DNA of 64,000 nt, from assembly GCF_003096555.1 (NCBI RefSeq), contig NZ_QEKM01000001.1:496001-560000 (forward strand), in the 5' to 3' direction. Below the pieces are notes generated by a model. It ran no database searches, was not told the DNA's origin, and worked only from the letters and a program-made list of their open reading frames with translations. Position 1 is the stretch's first letter; each line of letters begins with the position of its first letter. This DNA comes from Simplicispira sp. 125 (GTDB lineage Bacteria; Pseudomonadota; Gammaproteobacteria; Burkholderiales; Burkholderiaceae_C). Position numbers and translations under genes: made by a program. This document shows, piece by piece, positions 37,232-46,442 of this stretch.

Positions 37232-38098
37232 TCACATCCCCAGCGCCCGCCCCAGCATCACCGGCGCATCCCACCCCCGGATGCGCGGCCGCTGGCACAG
37301 GCTGTGGCCGTGCAGCGCATCCACCTTGTCGAGGATGCGCAAGCCCCCTTGCACCACCAGCCGCAATTCCCAGCCGATGCGCCCCGGTAGGCGGTGCACC
37401 AGCGGCGCGCCCTCCAGCATCGTGGCGCGTGCCCAGCGGGCATGTTCGGTGATGAGCGCGGTGGTACGAGGCGTCGGCTGCAGTGCCTGCAACTGCGAAC
37501 GGTTCACGCCGTGGGCGGCGCAGTCGTCGTCGGGCAAATAGAAGCGCCCCCGGGGAATGTCCACGCTCAGGTCTTGCCAGAAATTGATGAGCTGCAGCGC
37601 GGTGCAGATGGCATCGCTCTCCTGCAGGGCCTGCGCGCTGTGCACGCCGTACAGGTGCAGCAGCAGACGGCCCACCGGGTTGGCAGAGCGGCGGCAGTAG
37701 TCCAGCAGCTCGGCACGGCTGGCATAACCCGCGCTGTCGCGGGTTTTTTCCACGTCTTGCACAAAGGCGCTGAGCAGGTCGTCCAGCAGGGGTACGGGCA
37801 AGTGGTGGCTGCGCAGAACGCCTGCAAGGGGTGCAAACACCTCGGGCCAGCGGGCCGATACGGCGTTGTCCGTGGCGGTGGCATGCAGGTCGGCCCGGTA
37901 GGCGGCCAAGTCGTGCAGGCGTTCGGCCGGGTTGGCGTTGCCTTCGTCGGCCAGGTCGTCGGCGGTGCGGGCAAAGGCGTAAATGGCGGCAATGGGCGTG
38001 CGCAGATGCGGCGGGCACAGCCACGAGGCCACGGGAAAGTTCTCGTAGTGAGTAATGGCCTGGGGCGGGGCTGGGGGCTGAGGGGCGGGGGTGTTCAC
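37232..38098 (-). CDS. hpnC: Squalene synthase-like HpnC
   Basis: The 288-residue protein is a trans-isoprenyl diphosphate synthase/squalene-phytoene synthase family member of the HpnC type, acting after HpnD in hopanoid-related squalene synthesis. The two Asp-rich substrate-Mg motifs are DDLAD (near residue 45) and DLSVD (near residue 175, in NFWQDLSVDIPRGRFYLP). Other landmarks are YAFARTADD and YCRRSANPVGRLLLHLYG. hpnD and hpnE are not in the window, so this copy is separated from its usual partners. It is divergent from the RND adaptor gene, sharing an 81-bp promoter region. Confidence 0.85.
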   Translation of the reverse strand: MNTPAPQPPAPPQAITHYENFPVASWLCPPHLRTPIAAIYAFARTADDLADEGNANPAERLHDLAAYRADLHATATDNAVSARWPEVFAPLAGVLRSHHLPVPLLDDLLSAFVQDVEKTRDSAGYASRAELLDYCRRSANPVGRLLLHLYGVHSAQALQESDAICTALQLINFWQDLSVDIPRGRFYLPDDDCAAHGVNRSQLQALQPTPRTTALITEHARWARATMLEGAPLVHRLPGRIGWELRLVVQGGLRILDKVDALHGHSLCQRPRIRGWDAPVMLGRALGM

Positions 38099-38113
38099 GG
38101 TGCTGATTGTCGC

Positions 38114-38163
38114 TTGACAAGAAAAGGACGATCACATAGATTACTAACCAGTCAGTCAGTAAT
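38114..38163 (+). promoter_or_regulatory. Promoter of the RND efflux genes with a palindromic operator
   Basis: TTGACA (38114-38119, perfect -35) and TAGATT (38137-38142, 4/6 match) are 17 bp apart. From 38140 to 38163 runs an imperfect palindrome: ATTACTAAC, a 6-bp centre (CAGTCA), then GTCAGTAAT; the outer halves match at 8 of 9 positions. It overlaps the -10 and start site, as expected for a TetR-type repressor of an efflux operon. No TetR gene is adjacent. Confidence 0.7.
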
Positions 38164-38179
38164 ATTCCGGACCCATTCC

Positions 38180-39406
38180 ATGCGCACACCGCAAGCACCG
38201 TTGCCCCAGCAGGGGCTTTTTTTCGGCCCGTTTCGACTTCTGCGGTACGCCAGTGGCGTGGGTGCAGTCGCCTTGTTTTTGGCCGCCTGCACGCCTGCGG
38301 AGCCTCCGCCAGAGCCTGTGCGGGCCGTCAAACTGGTGACCGTTGGCGTGGAGGCCTTGCAGGCGTACCAGGATTATTCGGGTGAGGTGCGCGCGCGCAC
38401 CGAGTCGCGCCTGGGCTTTCGCGTGGCAGGCAAGATCGTGCAGCGCCAGGCCGAATTGGGGCAGCGCGTGCGTGCCGGGCAGGCGCTGGCCCAGCTGGAT
38501 CCGCAGGACTACCAGTTGGCCGCGTCGGCAGCGCAGGCCCAGGTGTCCGCCGCGCAGACGCAGCATGATCTGGCGGCAGCGGATTTCCAGCGGTTTGCGG
38601 CCCTGAAAGCGCAGAACTTCATCAGCGGTGCCGAGCTGGACCGGCGCGAAGCGTCGCTCAAGGCCGCCAGGGCCACGTTGGCGCAGGCCCGGGCACAGGC
38701 TTCGGCGCAGGGCAACCAAGCCACCTACACCCGGCTGGTGTCCGATGTGGACGGTGTCGTCACTGCCGTGGATGCCGAGGTGGGCCAGGTGGTGAGTGCG
38801 GGCACGCCGGTGCTGCGCATTGCCCAGGACGGTGCACGCGATGTGGTGTTTGCCGTGCCCGAAGACAAGGTCACCCGTCTGCGGGTGGGCCAGGCAGTCA
38901 CTGTGCGTTCGTGGTCCGGGGGCGAGACCCTGCAGGCCCGCGTGCGCGAGGTGGCGGCCAGTGCCGACCCGGTGACGCGCACCTTTGTCGTCAAGGCCGG
39001 TATCGAGGCGGGCCAGGTGCCGCCCCTGGGGGCCACGGTGCATGTCACGCCGGAAGCCCTCGGCGCGGTAGGCCGGTCCGCCATCAAGCTGCCCACCACG
39101 GCACTGCGCCAGGAAGGCGCGGCAACCGCTGTGTGGGTGTATGAGCCGGATACAGGCACCGTGCGCTCACAAGCGGTGCAAGTGGTTACGGCCGATGGCA
39201 ATGAGGCTGTGATTACGGACGGACTGGTGCCCGGCATGCAGGTGGTGAGTACCGGCGTGCATGTGCTGACGCCAGGGCAGAAGGTCAGTATTTTTGAGCA
39301 AAAATCGGCTCAATCACTCTCTGGTAAAGCGCAAGCAGCTACAAAAAATGTAGTGTCTGTGCCCCCAGCGTCGGCTGCGGCGGCTTCTGCTTCGGCGACC
39401 CGGTGA
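38180..39406 (+). CDS. RND efflux periplasmic adaptor lipoprotein
   Basis: The 408-residue protein is the membrane-fusion subunit of the RND system encoded next. The lipobox LFLAAC places the lipid-modified Cys at residue 37. The biotinyl-lipoyl-like and hairpin parts follow (FRVAGKIVQRQAELGQRVRA, QAQVSAAQTQHDLAAADFQR, TYTRLVSDVDGVVTAVDAEV). Near the C-terminus (residues ~372-392, FEQKSAQSLSGKAQAATKNV) the sequence is an in-frame type A repeat, followed by an Ala/Ser-rich tail; the functional core ends before it. The ATG at 38180 is 16 bp after the operator. The pump gene starts 7 bp after the stop. Confidence 0.9.
   Translation: MRTPQAPLPQQGLFFGPFRLLRYASGVGAVALFLAACTPAEPPPEPVRAVKLVTVGVEALQAYQDYSGEVRARTESRLGFRVAGKIVQRQAELGQRVRAGQALAQLDPQDYQLAASAAQAQVSAAQTQHDLAAADFQRFAALKAQNFISGAELDRREASLKAARATLAQARAQASAQGNQATYTRLVSDVDGVVTAVDAEVGQVVSAGTPVLRIAQDGARDVVFAVPEDKVTRLRVGQAVTVRSWSGGETLQARVREVAASADPVTRTFVVKAGIEAGQVPPLGATVHVTPEALGAVGRSAIKLPTTALRQEGAATAVWVYEPDTGTVRSQAVQVVTADGNEAVITDGLVPGMQVVSTGVHVLTPGQKVSIFEQKSAQSLSGKAQAATKNVVSVPPASAAAASASATR
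39293..39358. repeat. Type A palindromic repeat in the 3' end of the RND adaptor gene
   Basis: The sequence TTTTGAGCAAAAATCGGCTC, TCTCTGGTAAAGCGCAAGC and AGCTACAAAAAATGTAG matches type A order, with the left half of the palindrome eroded. It supplies about 20 codons. Confidence 0.55.
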
Positions 39407-39413
39407 GCGCACC

Positions 39414-42400
39414 ATGAAGCAAACGCCACAGAACAACGGCTTCAACCTCTCGGCCTGGGCCATCAACCATGCCCCGCTAACGCGCTACCTCATGGTGGTG
39501 CTGATGGTGATGGGCATTGCCGCTTATTTCCAGCTTGGCCAGGACGAGGACCCGCCCTTCACCTTCCGCGCCATGGTGGTGCGCACTTACTGGCCTGGCG
39601 CCACGGCGCAGCAGGTGGCCGAACAGGTGACCGACAAGATCGAGCGCACCTTGCAGGAGGTGCCGCTGGCCGACAAGATCCGCAGCTATTCCAAGCCGGG
39701 CGAGTCGCAGATCATTCTGGAAATCAAGGACAGCTCGCGCTCGAACGAGGTCGCCAACGTTTGGTACAGCGTGCGCAAGAAGGTGGGCGACATGCGCTAC
39801 ACCTTGCCACAAGGCGTGCAGGGCCCGTTCTTCAACGACGACTTTGGCGATGTATTCGGCGTGATTTATGCGCTGGAGGCCGACGGGTTCAGCTATGCCG
39901 AGGCCAAACAGTTTGCCGACGACGTGCGCCAGAAGCTGCTGCGTGTGCCCGATGTTGCCAAGGTCGAGCTGTTTGGCGTGCAGGATGAAAAGCTCTATAT
40001 CGAGATCTCGCAAAGCCGCCTCTCCCAGCTCGGGCTGGACATGAACCAGGTGCTGGCACAACTGGGCCAGCAGAACGCGGTGGAAAGTGCGGGCATTGTG
40101 CAGACGCCGCAGGACCAGTTGCAGGTGCGTGTGGCCGGGCAGTTCCGGGCCATGGAGGACTTGAGCGCCATGCCGATTCGCGGCGCTTCGGGTGCGCAGT
40201 TGCGCCTGGGGGATATCGCCACGATCCAGCGCGGGTATGTCGAGCCCACCGCCGTCAAGGTACGGCATGAGGGGCGCGAGGTGGTCGCCCTGGGGGTCTC
40301 CATGGCCAAGGGCGGCGACATCATCCGTCTGGGCAAGGCCCTGCGCAGTGCGACGGCGGATATCGAAAAAACACTGCCCGCCGGAGTGCGCCTGGCCAAT
40401 GTGCAGGACCAACCCCAGGCCGTGGCCCGTTCCGTCAATGAATTCGTCAAGGTGCTCATCGAGGCCGTGGCCATCGTGCTGGCTGTGAGTTTTGTCAGCC
40501 TGGGCCTGCACAAGCGGGCAGGCCAGCAGCCCTGGTGGCGGCGCTGGTATATCGACCCGCGCCCGGGGCTGGTGGTAGGCATCACCATTCCGTTGGTGCT
40601 GGGCGTGACCTTTCTGGCCATGTGGTACTGGGGGATTGGGTTGCACAAGGTGTCGCTGGGCTCGCTCATCATCGCCCTGGGCCTGTTGGTGGACGATGCC
40701 ATCATTGCCGTGGAGATGATGGTGCTCAAGCTCGAGGAGGGCTACGACAAGATGCGCGCCGCCACCTTCGCTTATGAGCTGACGGCCATGCCCATGCTCA
40801 CGGGCACACTCATCACGGCGGCAGGTTTTCTGCCCATTGGCATTGCCAGGTCGTCTGTGGGCGAATACGCCTTCGCCATCTTCGCCGTGACGGTGATCGC
40901 GCTGGTGCTGAGCTGGCTGGCCTCGGTGTATTTCGTGCCGTACCTGGGCACATTGCTGCTCCAGCCGCCGCCGGGCCGCCCCAAGGCGGCTGGCGCCCCC
41001 TTGGGGGGCAGCGAAGCACAGGCAGTGGCGAGTGTGGGGGCCAGTGATCTGCCTGCGCATGTGGCCGCAGCGGGCATCACTGATGATCCGCGCGAGGTGT
41101 TCGACAGCCCGTTCTACAAAGCCTTCCGCCGTTTGGTGCACTGGTGCGTGGAGCACCGCTGGGCCACCATTGGTGCCACGCTGCTCACTTTTGCGCTGGG
41201 CATTGCCGGTATGGGTGTGGTGCAGCAGCAGTTTTTCCCCGATTCGAACCGGCCTGAGGTGCTGGTCGACCTGTGGTTTCCCGAGGGCACCTCTTTTGCA
41301 GGAAACGAGGAGGTCACCCGCCGCGTGGAGAAGCGCCTGATGGAGCAACCCGGCGTGGCATCGGTCAGTGGCTGGGTGGGTTCGGGCGTGCCACGTTTCT
41401 ATTTGCCGCTGGACCAGGTGTTTCCGCAAAGCAATGTGTCGCAATTCATTGTGCTGGCGCAAGATCTCCAAAAACGCGGTGCCTTGCTGCGGACGCTACC
41501 GACCGTTCTGGCGCAGGAGTTTCCTGAGGTGCGCGGCCGCGTCAAGCTGCTGCCCAATGGGCCGCCAGTGCCTTATCCGGTGCAGTTCCGCGTGGTGGGG
41601 CCGGACCCGACGGTGCTGCGCGCACATGCCGACGAAGTGAAAGCCGTGATGCGCGAACACGCCAAGATGCGCGGCGTGAACGACAACTGGAACGAATCGG
41701 TGAAGGTGTTGCGCCTGAAGGTCGATCAGGACAAGGCGCGTGCCCTGGGCGTGAGCAGCCAGTCCATCGCCCAGGCCTCCCGGGTCATGCAGTCGGGTAT
41801 GACGGTAGGCCAGTTCCGCGAAGACGACAAGCTCATCGACATCGTGCTGCGCCAGCCCGAGGACGAGCGCCGCGCCATCACCGATATCGGCAACGCTTAT
41901 CTGCCCACGGCGTCGGGCAAGTCGATACCGCTGACGCAGATTGCCAAGCCGGTGTTTGCCTGGGAGCCAGGCGTGATGTGGCGCGAGGGCCGTGAATACG
42001 CCATCACGGTACAGGGCGATGTGGTCGAGGGCATGCAGGGCGCTACGGTGACGCAGATGCTGCTGCCTGGTTTGCGAAAGATCGAGGCCGCATGGCAGCA
42101 AAGCGGGCAGGGGGCCTATCGCATCGTGGTGGCTGGCGCCGTGGCGGAAAGCTCCAAGGGCTCGTCGTCCATCGCGGCAGGTGTGCCCATCATGCTGTTC
42201 ATCACGTTCACCCTGCTGATGCTGCAACTGCACAGCTTCAGCCGGGCTGTATTGGTCTTCCTGACCGGCCCGCTGGGCATCGCCGGGGTGGCCGGGGCGC
42301 TGATTTTGCTGGGGCGTCCGTTCGGCTTTGTGGCGCTGCTGGGTGTGATTGCGCTCATGGGCATGATCCAGCGCAATTCGGTCATTCTGATCGACCAGAT

Positions 42401-42677
42401 AGAAAAAGACCGCGCACGCGGCGTGCCGGCATGGGACGCCATTGTCGAGGCGGCCGTGCGCCGCTTGCGCCCCATCGTACTGACCGCTGCGGCGGCCGTT
42501 CTGGCCATGATTCCGCTGTCCCGCAGCGTGTTTTGGGGCCCTATGGCTGTGGCTATCATGGGCGGGCTCATTGTGGCCACGGTGTTGACGCTGCTGGCCC
42601 TGCCCGCCATGTATGCGGCCTGGTTCCGCGTGCGCCGACCGGAACCTGTCATCGGAGATGGGCCAGTATCAGGTTAA
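39414..42677 (+). CDS. RND efflux pump permease (AcrB/HAE-1-like)
   Basis: This 1087-residue inner-membrane RND transporter should couple proton influx to drug or metabolite export with the adjacent adaptor. It shows the usual 12-helix layout with two large periplasmic parts (RTYWPGATAQQVAEQVTDK, FFNDDFGDVFGVIYAL), the proton-relay aspartates in GLLVDDAIIAVEMM, and FVALLGVIALMGMIQRNSV in the second half. Between helix 6 and the central loop, residues ~520-545 (PGRPKAAGAPLGGSEAQAVA), is a type B repeat read in frame. No outer-membrane factor gene follows; a terminator and tRNA-Leu do. Confidence 0.92.
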   Translation: MKQTPQNNGFNLSAWAINHAPLTRYLMVVLMVMGIAAYFQLGQDEDPPFTFRAMVVRTYWPGATAQQVAEQVTDKIERTLQEVPLADKIRSYSKPGESQIILEIKDSSRSNEVANVWYSVRKKVGDMRYTLPQGVQGPFFNDDFGDVFGVIYALEADGFSYAEAKQFADDVRQKLLRVPDVAKVELFGVQDEKLYIEISQSRLSQLGLDMNQVLAQLGQQNAVESAGIVQTPQDQLQVRVAGQFRAMEDLSAMPIRGASGAQLRLGDIATIQRGYVEPTAVKVRHEGREVVALGVSMAKGGDIIRLGKALRSATADIEKTLPAGVRLANVQDQPQAVARSVNEFVKVLIEAVAIVLAVSFVSLGLHKRAGQQPWWRRWYIDPRPGLVVGITIPLVLGVTFLAMWYWGIGLHKVSLGSLIIALGLLVDDAIIAVEMMVLKLEEGYDKMRAATFAYELTAMPMLTGTLITAAGFLPIGIARSSVGEYAFAIFAVTVIALVLSWLASVYFVPYLGTLLLQPPPGRPKAAGAPLGGSEAQAVASVGASDLPAHVAAAGITDDPREVFDSPFYKAFRRLVHWCVEHRWATIGATLLTFALGIAGMGVVQQQFFPDSNRPEVLVDLWFPEGTSFAGNEEVTRRVEKRLMEQPGVASVSGWVGSGVPRFYLPLDQVFPQSNVSQFIVLAQDLQKRGALLRTLPTVLAQEFPEVRGRVKLLPNGPPVPYPVQFRVVGPDPTVLRAHADEVKAVMREHAKMRGVNDNWNESVKVLRLKVDQDKARALGVSSQSIAQASRVMQSGMTVGQFREDDKLIDIVLRQPEDERRAITDIGNAYLPTASGKSIPLTQIAKPVFAWEPGVMWREGREYAITVQGDVVEGMQGATVTQMLLPGLRKIEAAWQQSGQGAYRIVVAGAVAESSKGSSSIAAGVPIMLFITFTLLMLQLHSFSRAVLVFLTGPLGIAGVAGALILLGRPFGFVALLGVIALMGMIQRNSVILIDQIEKDRARGVPAWDAIVEAAVRRLRPIVLTAAAAVLAMIPLSRSVFWGPMAVAIMGGLIVATVLTLLALPAMYAAWFRVRRPEPVIGDGPVSG
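40970..41043. repeat. Type B GC-rich repeat inside the RND pump gene
   Basis: The element GGCCGCCCCAAGGC, GCCCCCTTGGGGGGCAGCGA and GTGGCGAGTGTGGGGGCC parallels the copy at 22795-22868. It is translated from the opposite strand relative to the copy in the baiN-like gene, so the same DNA module gives unrelated peptides. Confidence 0.75.
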
Positions 42678-42700
42678 AATTAAAAGTTAACCAGTTTCAT

Positions 42701-42735
42701 GCAGGCGGCAGTTTTTCTTGCCGCCTGCTTGTTTG
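42701..42735 (+). terminator. Rho-independent terminator after the RND pump
   Basis: GCAGGCGGCA and TGCCGCCTGC form a perfect 10-bp stem (loop GTTTTTCT), followed by TTGTTTG. It is 24 bp after the stop and just before tRNA-Leu. Confidence 0.8.
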
Positions 42736-42741
42736 ATGACC

Positions 42742-42828
42742 GCGCGGGTGGCGAAATTGGTAGACGCACCAGGTTTAGGTCCTGACGGTGGCAACACTGT
42801 GGGGGTTCGAGTCCCCCCCCGCGCACCA
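42742..42828 (+). tRNA. tRNA-Leu (anticodon UAG)
   Basis: The acceptor stem GCGCGGG pairs with CCCGCGC, followed by ACCA (CCA encoded). The anticodon loop TTTAGGT gives UAG, reading CUA/CUN leucine codons. The long variable arm (TGACGGTGGCAACACTGT) and GGTTCGAGTCC T-loop are as expected for a class II tRNA-Leu. Confidence 0.97.
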
Positions 42829-42904
42829 CCCCTTTTGAAACTAGTCCGGACACGGTGTCACTGCACGGCAGTGGTCACGTTTAACCAAAAATTTAGGAGT
42901 AGCC

Positions 42905-44218
42905 ATGGCTGTTACCGTTGAAACCCTTGAAAAGCTCGAACGCAAGATCACGCTGAGCCTGCCCCTGTCCGCCATCCAGAGCGAGGTGGAAACGCGCCTC
43001 AAGCGCCTGGCCCGCACCGTCAAGATGGACGGCTTCCGTCCCGGCAAGGTGCCCATGAATGTGGTTTCGCAGCGCTATGGCTACTCGGTGCAGTACGAAG
43101 TGCTCAACGACAAGGTCGGCGAGGCTTTTGCCCAGGCGGCCAACGAAGCCAGTCTGCGCGTGGCCGGTCAGCCGCGCATTACTGAAAAAGACGGTGCGCC
43201 CGAGGGCGAGGTCGCCTTTGACGCGGTGTTCGAGGTGTTTCCTGAAGTCAAAATTGGGGACCTGACCAGCGCCGAAATCGAAAAACTGTCGGCCGCTGTG
43301 GACGATGGCGCCATCGACAAGACCGTTGACATCCTGCGCAAGCAGCGCCGCAGCTTCGCACAGCGCGCCATGGACGCCGCAGCGCAGGACGGCGACCGCG
43401 TCACCGTGGACTTTGAAGGCAAGCTCGACGGCGAGACCTTCCAGGGCGGCAAGGCCGAGGACTTCCAGTTCTTGGTGGGCGAAGGCCAGATGCTCAAGGA
43501 ATTTGAAGATGCCGTGCGCGGCATGAAGCCGGGCGAGAGCAAGACTTTTCCGTTGGCTTTCCCCGAGGAATACCACGGCAAGGATGTGGCAGGCAAGACC
43601 GCTGACTTCCTGGTCACCGTTAAAAAGATTGAAGCCGCCCACCTGCCTGAAGTGAACGATGCCCTGGCCAAGTCGCTCGGTATTGCCGACGGCACCGTGG
43701 CGGGCCTGCGCGCTGATATCAAGACCAACCTCGAGCGTGAGGTCAAGTTCCGCTTGCTGGCACGCAACAAGCAAGCCGTGATGGAAGCCCTGCTGTCCAA
43801 GGCCGAACTCGATCTGCCCAATGCCAGTGTGCAGGGTGAAATCGATCGCCTGAAGGAAGGCGCACGCGCTGACCTCAAGCAGCGTGGTGTCAAGGATGCC
43901 GACAAGGCAGAAATCCCTGACGACATCTTCCGCGCCCAGGCCGAGCGCCGCGTGCGCCTGGGCCTGGTGGTGGCAGAACTGGTCAAGACCAACAACCTGC
44001 ATGCCAAGCCTGAGCAGCTCAAGGCCCATATCGACGAACTGGCCGCCAGCTACGAGAAGCCCGAAGACGTGGTGCGCTGGTATTTTGGCGACCGCCAGCG
44101 CTTGGGCGAAGTCGAGGCTGTGGTCATCGAGAACAATGTCGCCGATTTCGTCCTGGCACAGGCCAAGGTGACCGAGAAGGCCATGTCCTTTGACGAACTG
44201 ATGGCTGGACAGGGCTGA
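42905..44218 (+). CDS. tig: Trigger factor
   Basis: The 437-residue ribosome-associated chaperone has the ribosome-binding tail motif GFRPGKVPM (residues ~43-51), the FKBP-like prolyl isomerase domain ([40 protein letters not shown]) and the helical C-terminal arms. The start has AGGAG 6 bp upstream. It precedes clpP, clpX and lon, the classic chaperone-protease order of proteobacteria. Confidence 0.97.
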   Translation: MAVTVETLEKLERKITLSLPLSAIQSEVETRLKRLARTVKMDGFRPGKVPMNVVSQRYGYSVQYEVLNDKVGEAFAQAANEASLRVAGQPRITEKDGAPEGEVAFDAVFEVFPEVKIGDLTSAEIEKLSAAVDDGAIDKTVDILRKQRRSFAQRAMDAAAQDGDRVTVDFEGKLDGETFQGGKAEDFQFLVGEGQMLKEFEDAVRGMKPGESKTFPLAFPEEYHGKDVAGKTADFLVTVKKIEAAHLPEVNDALAKSLGIADGTVAGLRADIKTNLEREVKFRLLARNKQAVMEALLSKAELDLPNASVQGEIDRLKEGARADLKQRGVKDADKAEIPDDIFRAQAERRVRLGLVVAELVKTNNLHAKPEQLKAHIDELAASYEKPEDVVRWYFGDRQRLGEVEAVVIENNVADFVLAQAKVTEKAMSFDELMAGQG

Positions 44219-44274
44219 TAACTGCTTGAACGCGGCCCATTTTTGGTGGCCGTGTCCGGGTATTGCGCCTTCAG

Positions 44275-44300
44275 GGGCTTGTGACAACGTTCACAAGCCC
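44275..44300 (+). terminator. Hairpin between tig and clpP
   Basis: GGGCTTGTGA and TCACAAGCCC form a perfect 10-bp stem with the 6-nt loop CAACGT, 56 bp after the tig stop and 42 bp before clpP. The following CAATTCATTTC is only weakly U-rich, so it may be an attenuator or RNA processing site. Confidence 0.55.
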
Positions 44301-44342
44301 CAATTCATTTCTGGGTACAGTACCCGCCTGACAGGAGTAAAT

Positions 44343-44951
44343 ATGAGTGCACTGGAAACACAGGCCTTGGGAATGGTCCCGATGGTCATCGAGCAGTCGG
44401 GCCGCGGTGAGCGGTCTTACGACATCTATTCGCGCCTTCTCAAAGAGCGCGTGATCTTCCTCGTGGGCGAGGTCAATGATCAGACGGCCAACCTGGTGGT
44501 GGCACAGTTGTTGTTCCTGGAGAGTGAGAATCCGGACAAGGACATTTCGTTCTACATCAACTCGCCCGGGGGCAGCGTTACAGCCGGCATGGCGATCTAC
44601 GACACCATGAACTTTATCAAGCCCGATGTGTCCACGCTGTGCTGTGGCTTTGCCGCCAGCATGGGCGCGTTCCTGCTCGCTGCAGGGGCCAAGGGCAAGC
44701 GTTTTTCGTTGCCTAACTCCAAGGTCATGATCCACCAGGTGCTGGGCGGCGCACGCGGCCAGGCCACGGACATCGAGATCCATGCGCGCGACATCTTGCG
44801 CACCAAGGACCAAATGAACCGCATTCTTGCCGAGCGCACGGGCCAGACGCTGGAGAAGGTTCAGCGTGACACCGAGCGCGACTATTTCATGACCGCCGAT
44901 GAAGCCAAGGACTACGGCATCATCGACCAGGTGATCTCCAAGCGTCCCTGA
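44343..44951 (+). CDS. clpP: ATP-dependent Clp protease proteolytic subunit
   Basis: The 202-residue serine peptidase has all catalytic residues: Ser in [11 protein letters not shown], His in MIHQVLGG and a downstream Asp. It forms the barrel chamber loaded by ClpX (encoded next) or ClpA. The ATG at 44343 has AGGAG 6 bp upstream and gives the standard length. A terminator-like hairpin after the gene separates it from clpX. Confidence 0.97.
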   Translation: MSALETQALGMVPMVIEQSGRGERSYDIYSRLLKERVIFLVGEVNDQTANLVVAQLLFLESENPDKDISFYINSPGGSVTAGMAIYDTMNFIKPDVSTLCCGFAASMGAFLLAAGAKGKRFSLPNSKVMIHQVLGGARGQATDIEIHARDILRTKDQMNRILAERTGQTLEKVQRDTERDYFMTADEAKDYGIIDQVISKRP

Positions 44952-44968
44952 CCGTGGCGCGCAGGGCG

Positions 44969-44999
44969 TGCCCGGACTTTTTTCGTTCCGGGCAACCCT
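44969..44999 (+). terminator. Hairpin between clpP and clpX
   Basis: TGCCCGGA and TCCGGGCA form an 8-bp stem around CTTTTTTCGT; AACCCTGTTTTTC follows. Probably a partial terminator between clpP and clpX. Confidence 0.55.
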
Positions 45000-45053
45000 G
45001 TTTTTCATTGGGTATCATTCTGACCACTATCTGTAATACAAGGTAAAGCCCCC

Positions 45054-46319
45054 ATGGCCGAGAAAAAAGGCTCCTCCAGCGAAAAAACGCTTTACTGTTC
45101 GTTCTGCGGCAAAAGCCAGCACGAAGTGAAGAAGCTGATCGCCGGTCCGTCGGTCTTTATCTGCGACGAATGTATCGACCTGTGCAATGAGGTGATCCGG
45201 GACGAATTGCCCCCGGGCGACGCGAATCGCGAGGCGCGTACCGATTTGCCGACGCCCGCCGAAATCAAGGCAAACCTGGACAACTACGTCATTGGCCAAG
45301 AAATTGCCAAGCGCACTCTGGCAGTGGCTGTTTACAACCACTACAAGCGCCTGCGCTACAAAGACAAGGCAGGCAAGGACGAGGTGGAGCTGTCCAAGAG
45401 CAATATCCTGCTCATTGGTCCCACGGGTTCGGGCAAGACGCTGCTGGCGCAGACTTTGGCACGCATGCTGGACGTGCCTTTTGTCATGGCCGACGCCACG
45501 ACGCTGACGGAGGCAGGCTATGTCGGCGAGGACGTGGAGAACATCGTCCAAAAGCTGCTGCAAAGCTGTAACTACGAGGTCGAGCGCGCCCAGCGCGGCA
45601 TTGTTTATATCGACGAGATCGACAAGATCTCGCGCAAATCCGACAATCCCAGCATTACGCGGGATGTGTCGGGTGAGGGCGTGCAACAAGCCTTGCTCAA
45701 GCTCATCGAGGGCACCATGGCCAGCGTGCCGCCCCAAGGCGGGCGCAAGCACCCCAACCAGGATTTTCTGCAAATCGACACGACCAACATCCTGTTCATT
45801 TGCGGCGGCGCGTTCGCGGGCCTTGAGAAGGTCATTGAGAACCGCACCGAGGCCTCAGGCATCGGTTTTGGCGCGGCCGTCAAGAGCAAGAAGCAACGCT
45901 CATTGTCGGACGTGTTCCAGGAAATCGAGCCCGAAGATCTCATCAAGTTCGGCTTGATTCCGGAGCTGGTCGGGCGTATGCCTGTAGTCACGGCCCTGGC
46001 CGAGCTGCATGAAGATGCACTGGTGCAGATCCTGATCGAGCCTAAGAATGCCCTGGTTAAGCAGTACAGCAAATTGCTGGCCATGGAGGGTGCCGAGCTG
46101 GAAATCCGGCCTGCAGCCCTCAAAGCCATTGCCCGCAAGGCCCTGGCACGCAAGACGGGCGCACGTGGTTTGCGTTCTATTTTGGAGCAGGCGCTCCTGG
46201 GCACCATGTTTGACTTGCCCAATACAAGCAATGTGGACAAGGTGGTGGTGGATGAGTCCACCATCGATGAAAACAAGCCACCACTGCTGGTGTACCGCGA
46301 AGCAGCGAAAAAGGCTTGA
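45054..46319 (+). CDS. clpX: ATP-dependent Clp protease ATPase subunit
   Basis: The 421-residue AAA+ unfoldase begins with the zinc-binding domain ([27 protein letters not shown]) and has Walker [16 protein letters not shown], the GYVGEDVEN pore loop and the Walker [11 protein letters not shown]. Full length. It delivers substrates such as SsrA-tagged proteins to ClpP. Confidence 0.97.
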   Translation: MAEKKGSSSEKTLYCSFCGKSQHEVKKLIAGPSVFICDECIDLCNEVIRDELPPGDANREARTDLPTPAEIKANLDNYVIGQEIAKRTLAVAVYNHYKRLRYKDKAGKDEVELSKSNILLIGPTGSGKTLLAQTLARMLDVPFVMADATTLTEAGYVGEDVENIVQKLLQSCNYEVERAQRGIVYIDEIDKISRKSDNPSITRDVSGEGVQQALLKLIEGTMASVPPQGGRKHPNQDFLQIDTTNILFICGGAFAGLEKVIENRTEASGIGFGAAVKSKKQRSLSDVFQEIEPEDLIKFGLIPELVGRMPVVTALAELHEDALVQILIEPKNALVKQYSKLLAMEGAELEIRPAALKAIARKALARKTGARGLRSILEQALLGTMFDLPNTSNVDKVVVDESTIDENKPPLLVYREAAKKA

Positions 46320-46389
46320 CTACACGGCGTGGGCGTTGTGGCGCCCATGCCCGTCACGAGCCCCTGTGTCGGCATTTTGCGCACCAGGG

Positions 46390-46417
46390 GTTGAAAGTTT
46401 CTGTCTGCGGACCATAT
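46390..46417 (+). promoter_or_regulatory. Candidate sigma-32 (heat-shock) promoter of lon
   Basis: GTTGAAA (46390-46396), a 13-bp spacer and GACCATAT (46410-46417) match the sigma-32 consensus CTTGAAA-N13-CCCCATNT at 6 of 7 and 6 of 8 positions (counting N as a match). It lies 26 bp before the lon start. Confidence 0.6.
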
Positions 46418-46442
46418 TCCCTGTAGTTTCATGAGGATCTCC

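Noticed and set aside
36438..38198. A 586-codon open frame on the minus strand
   Set aside because: It crosses hpnC in another frame and the whole inverted-repeat element; composition is Arg/Pro/Ala-rich with no family similarity, as expected for a chance frame in high-GC DNA.
39477..41471. A 664-codon antisense frame opposite the RND pump
   Set aside because: Same reason: shadow of a well-supported gene.
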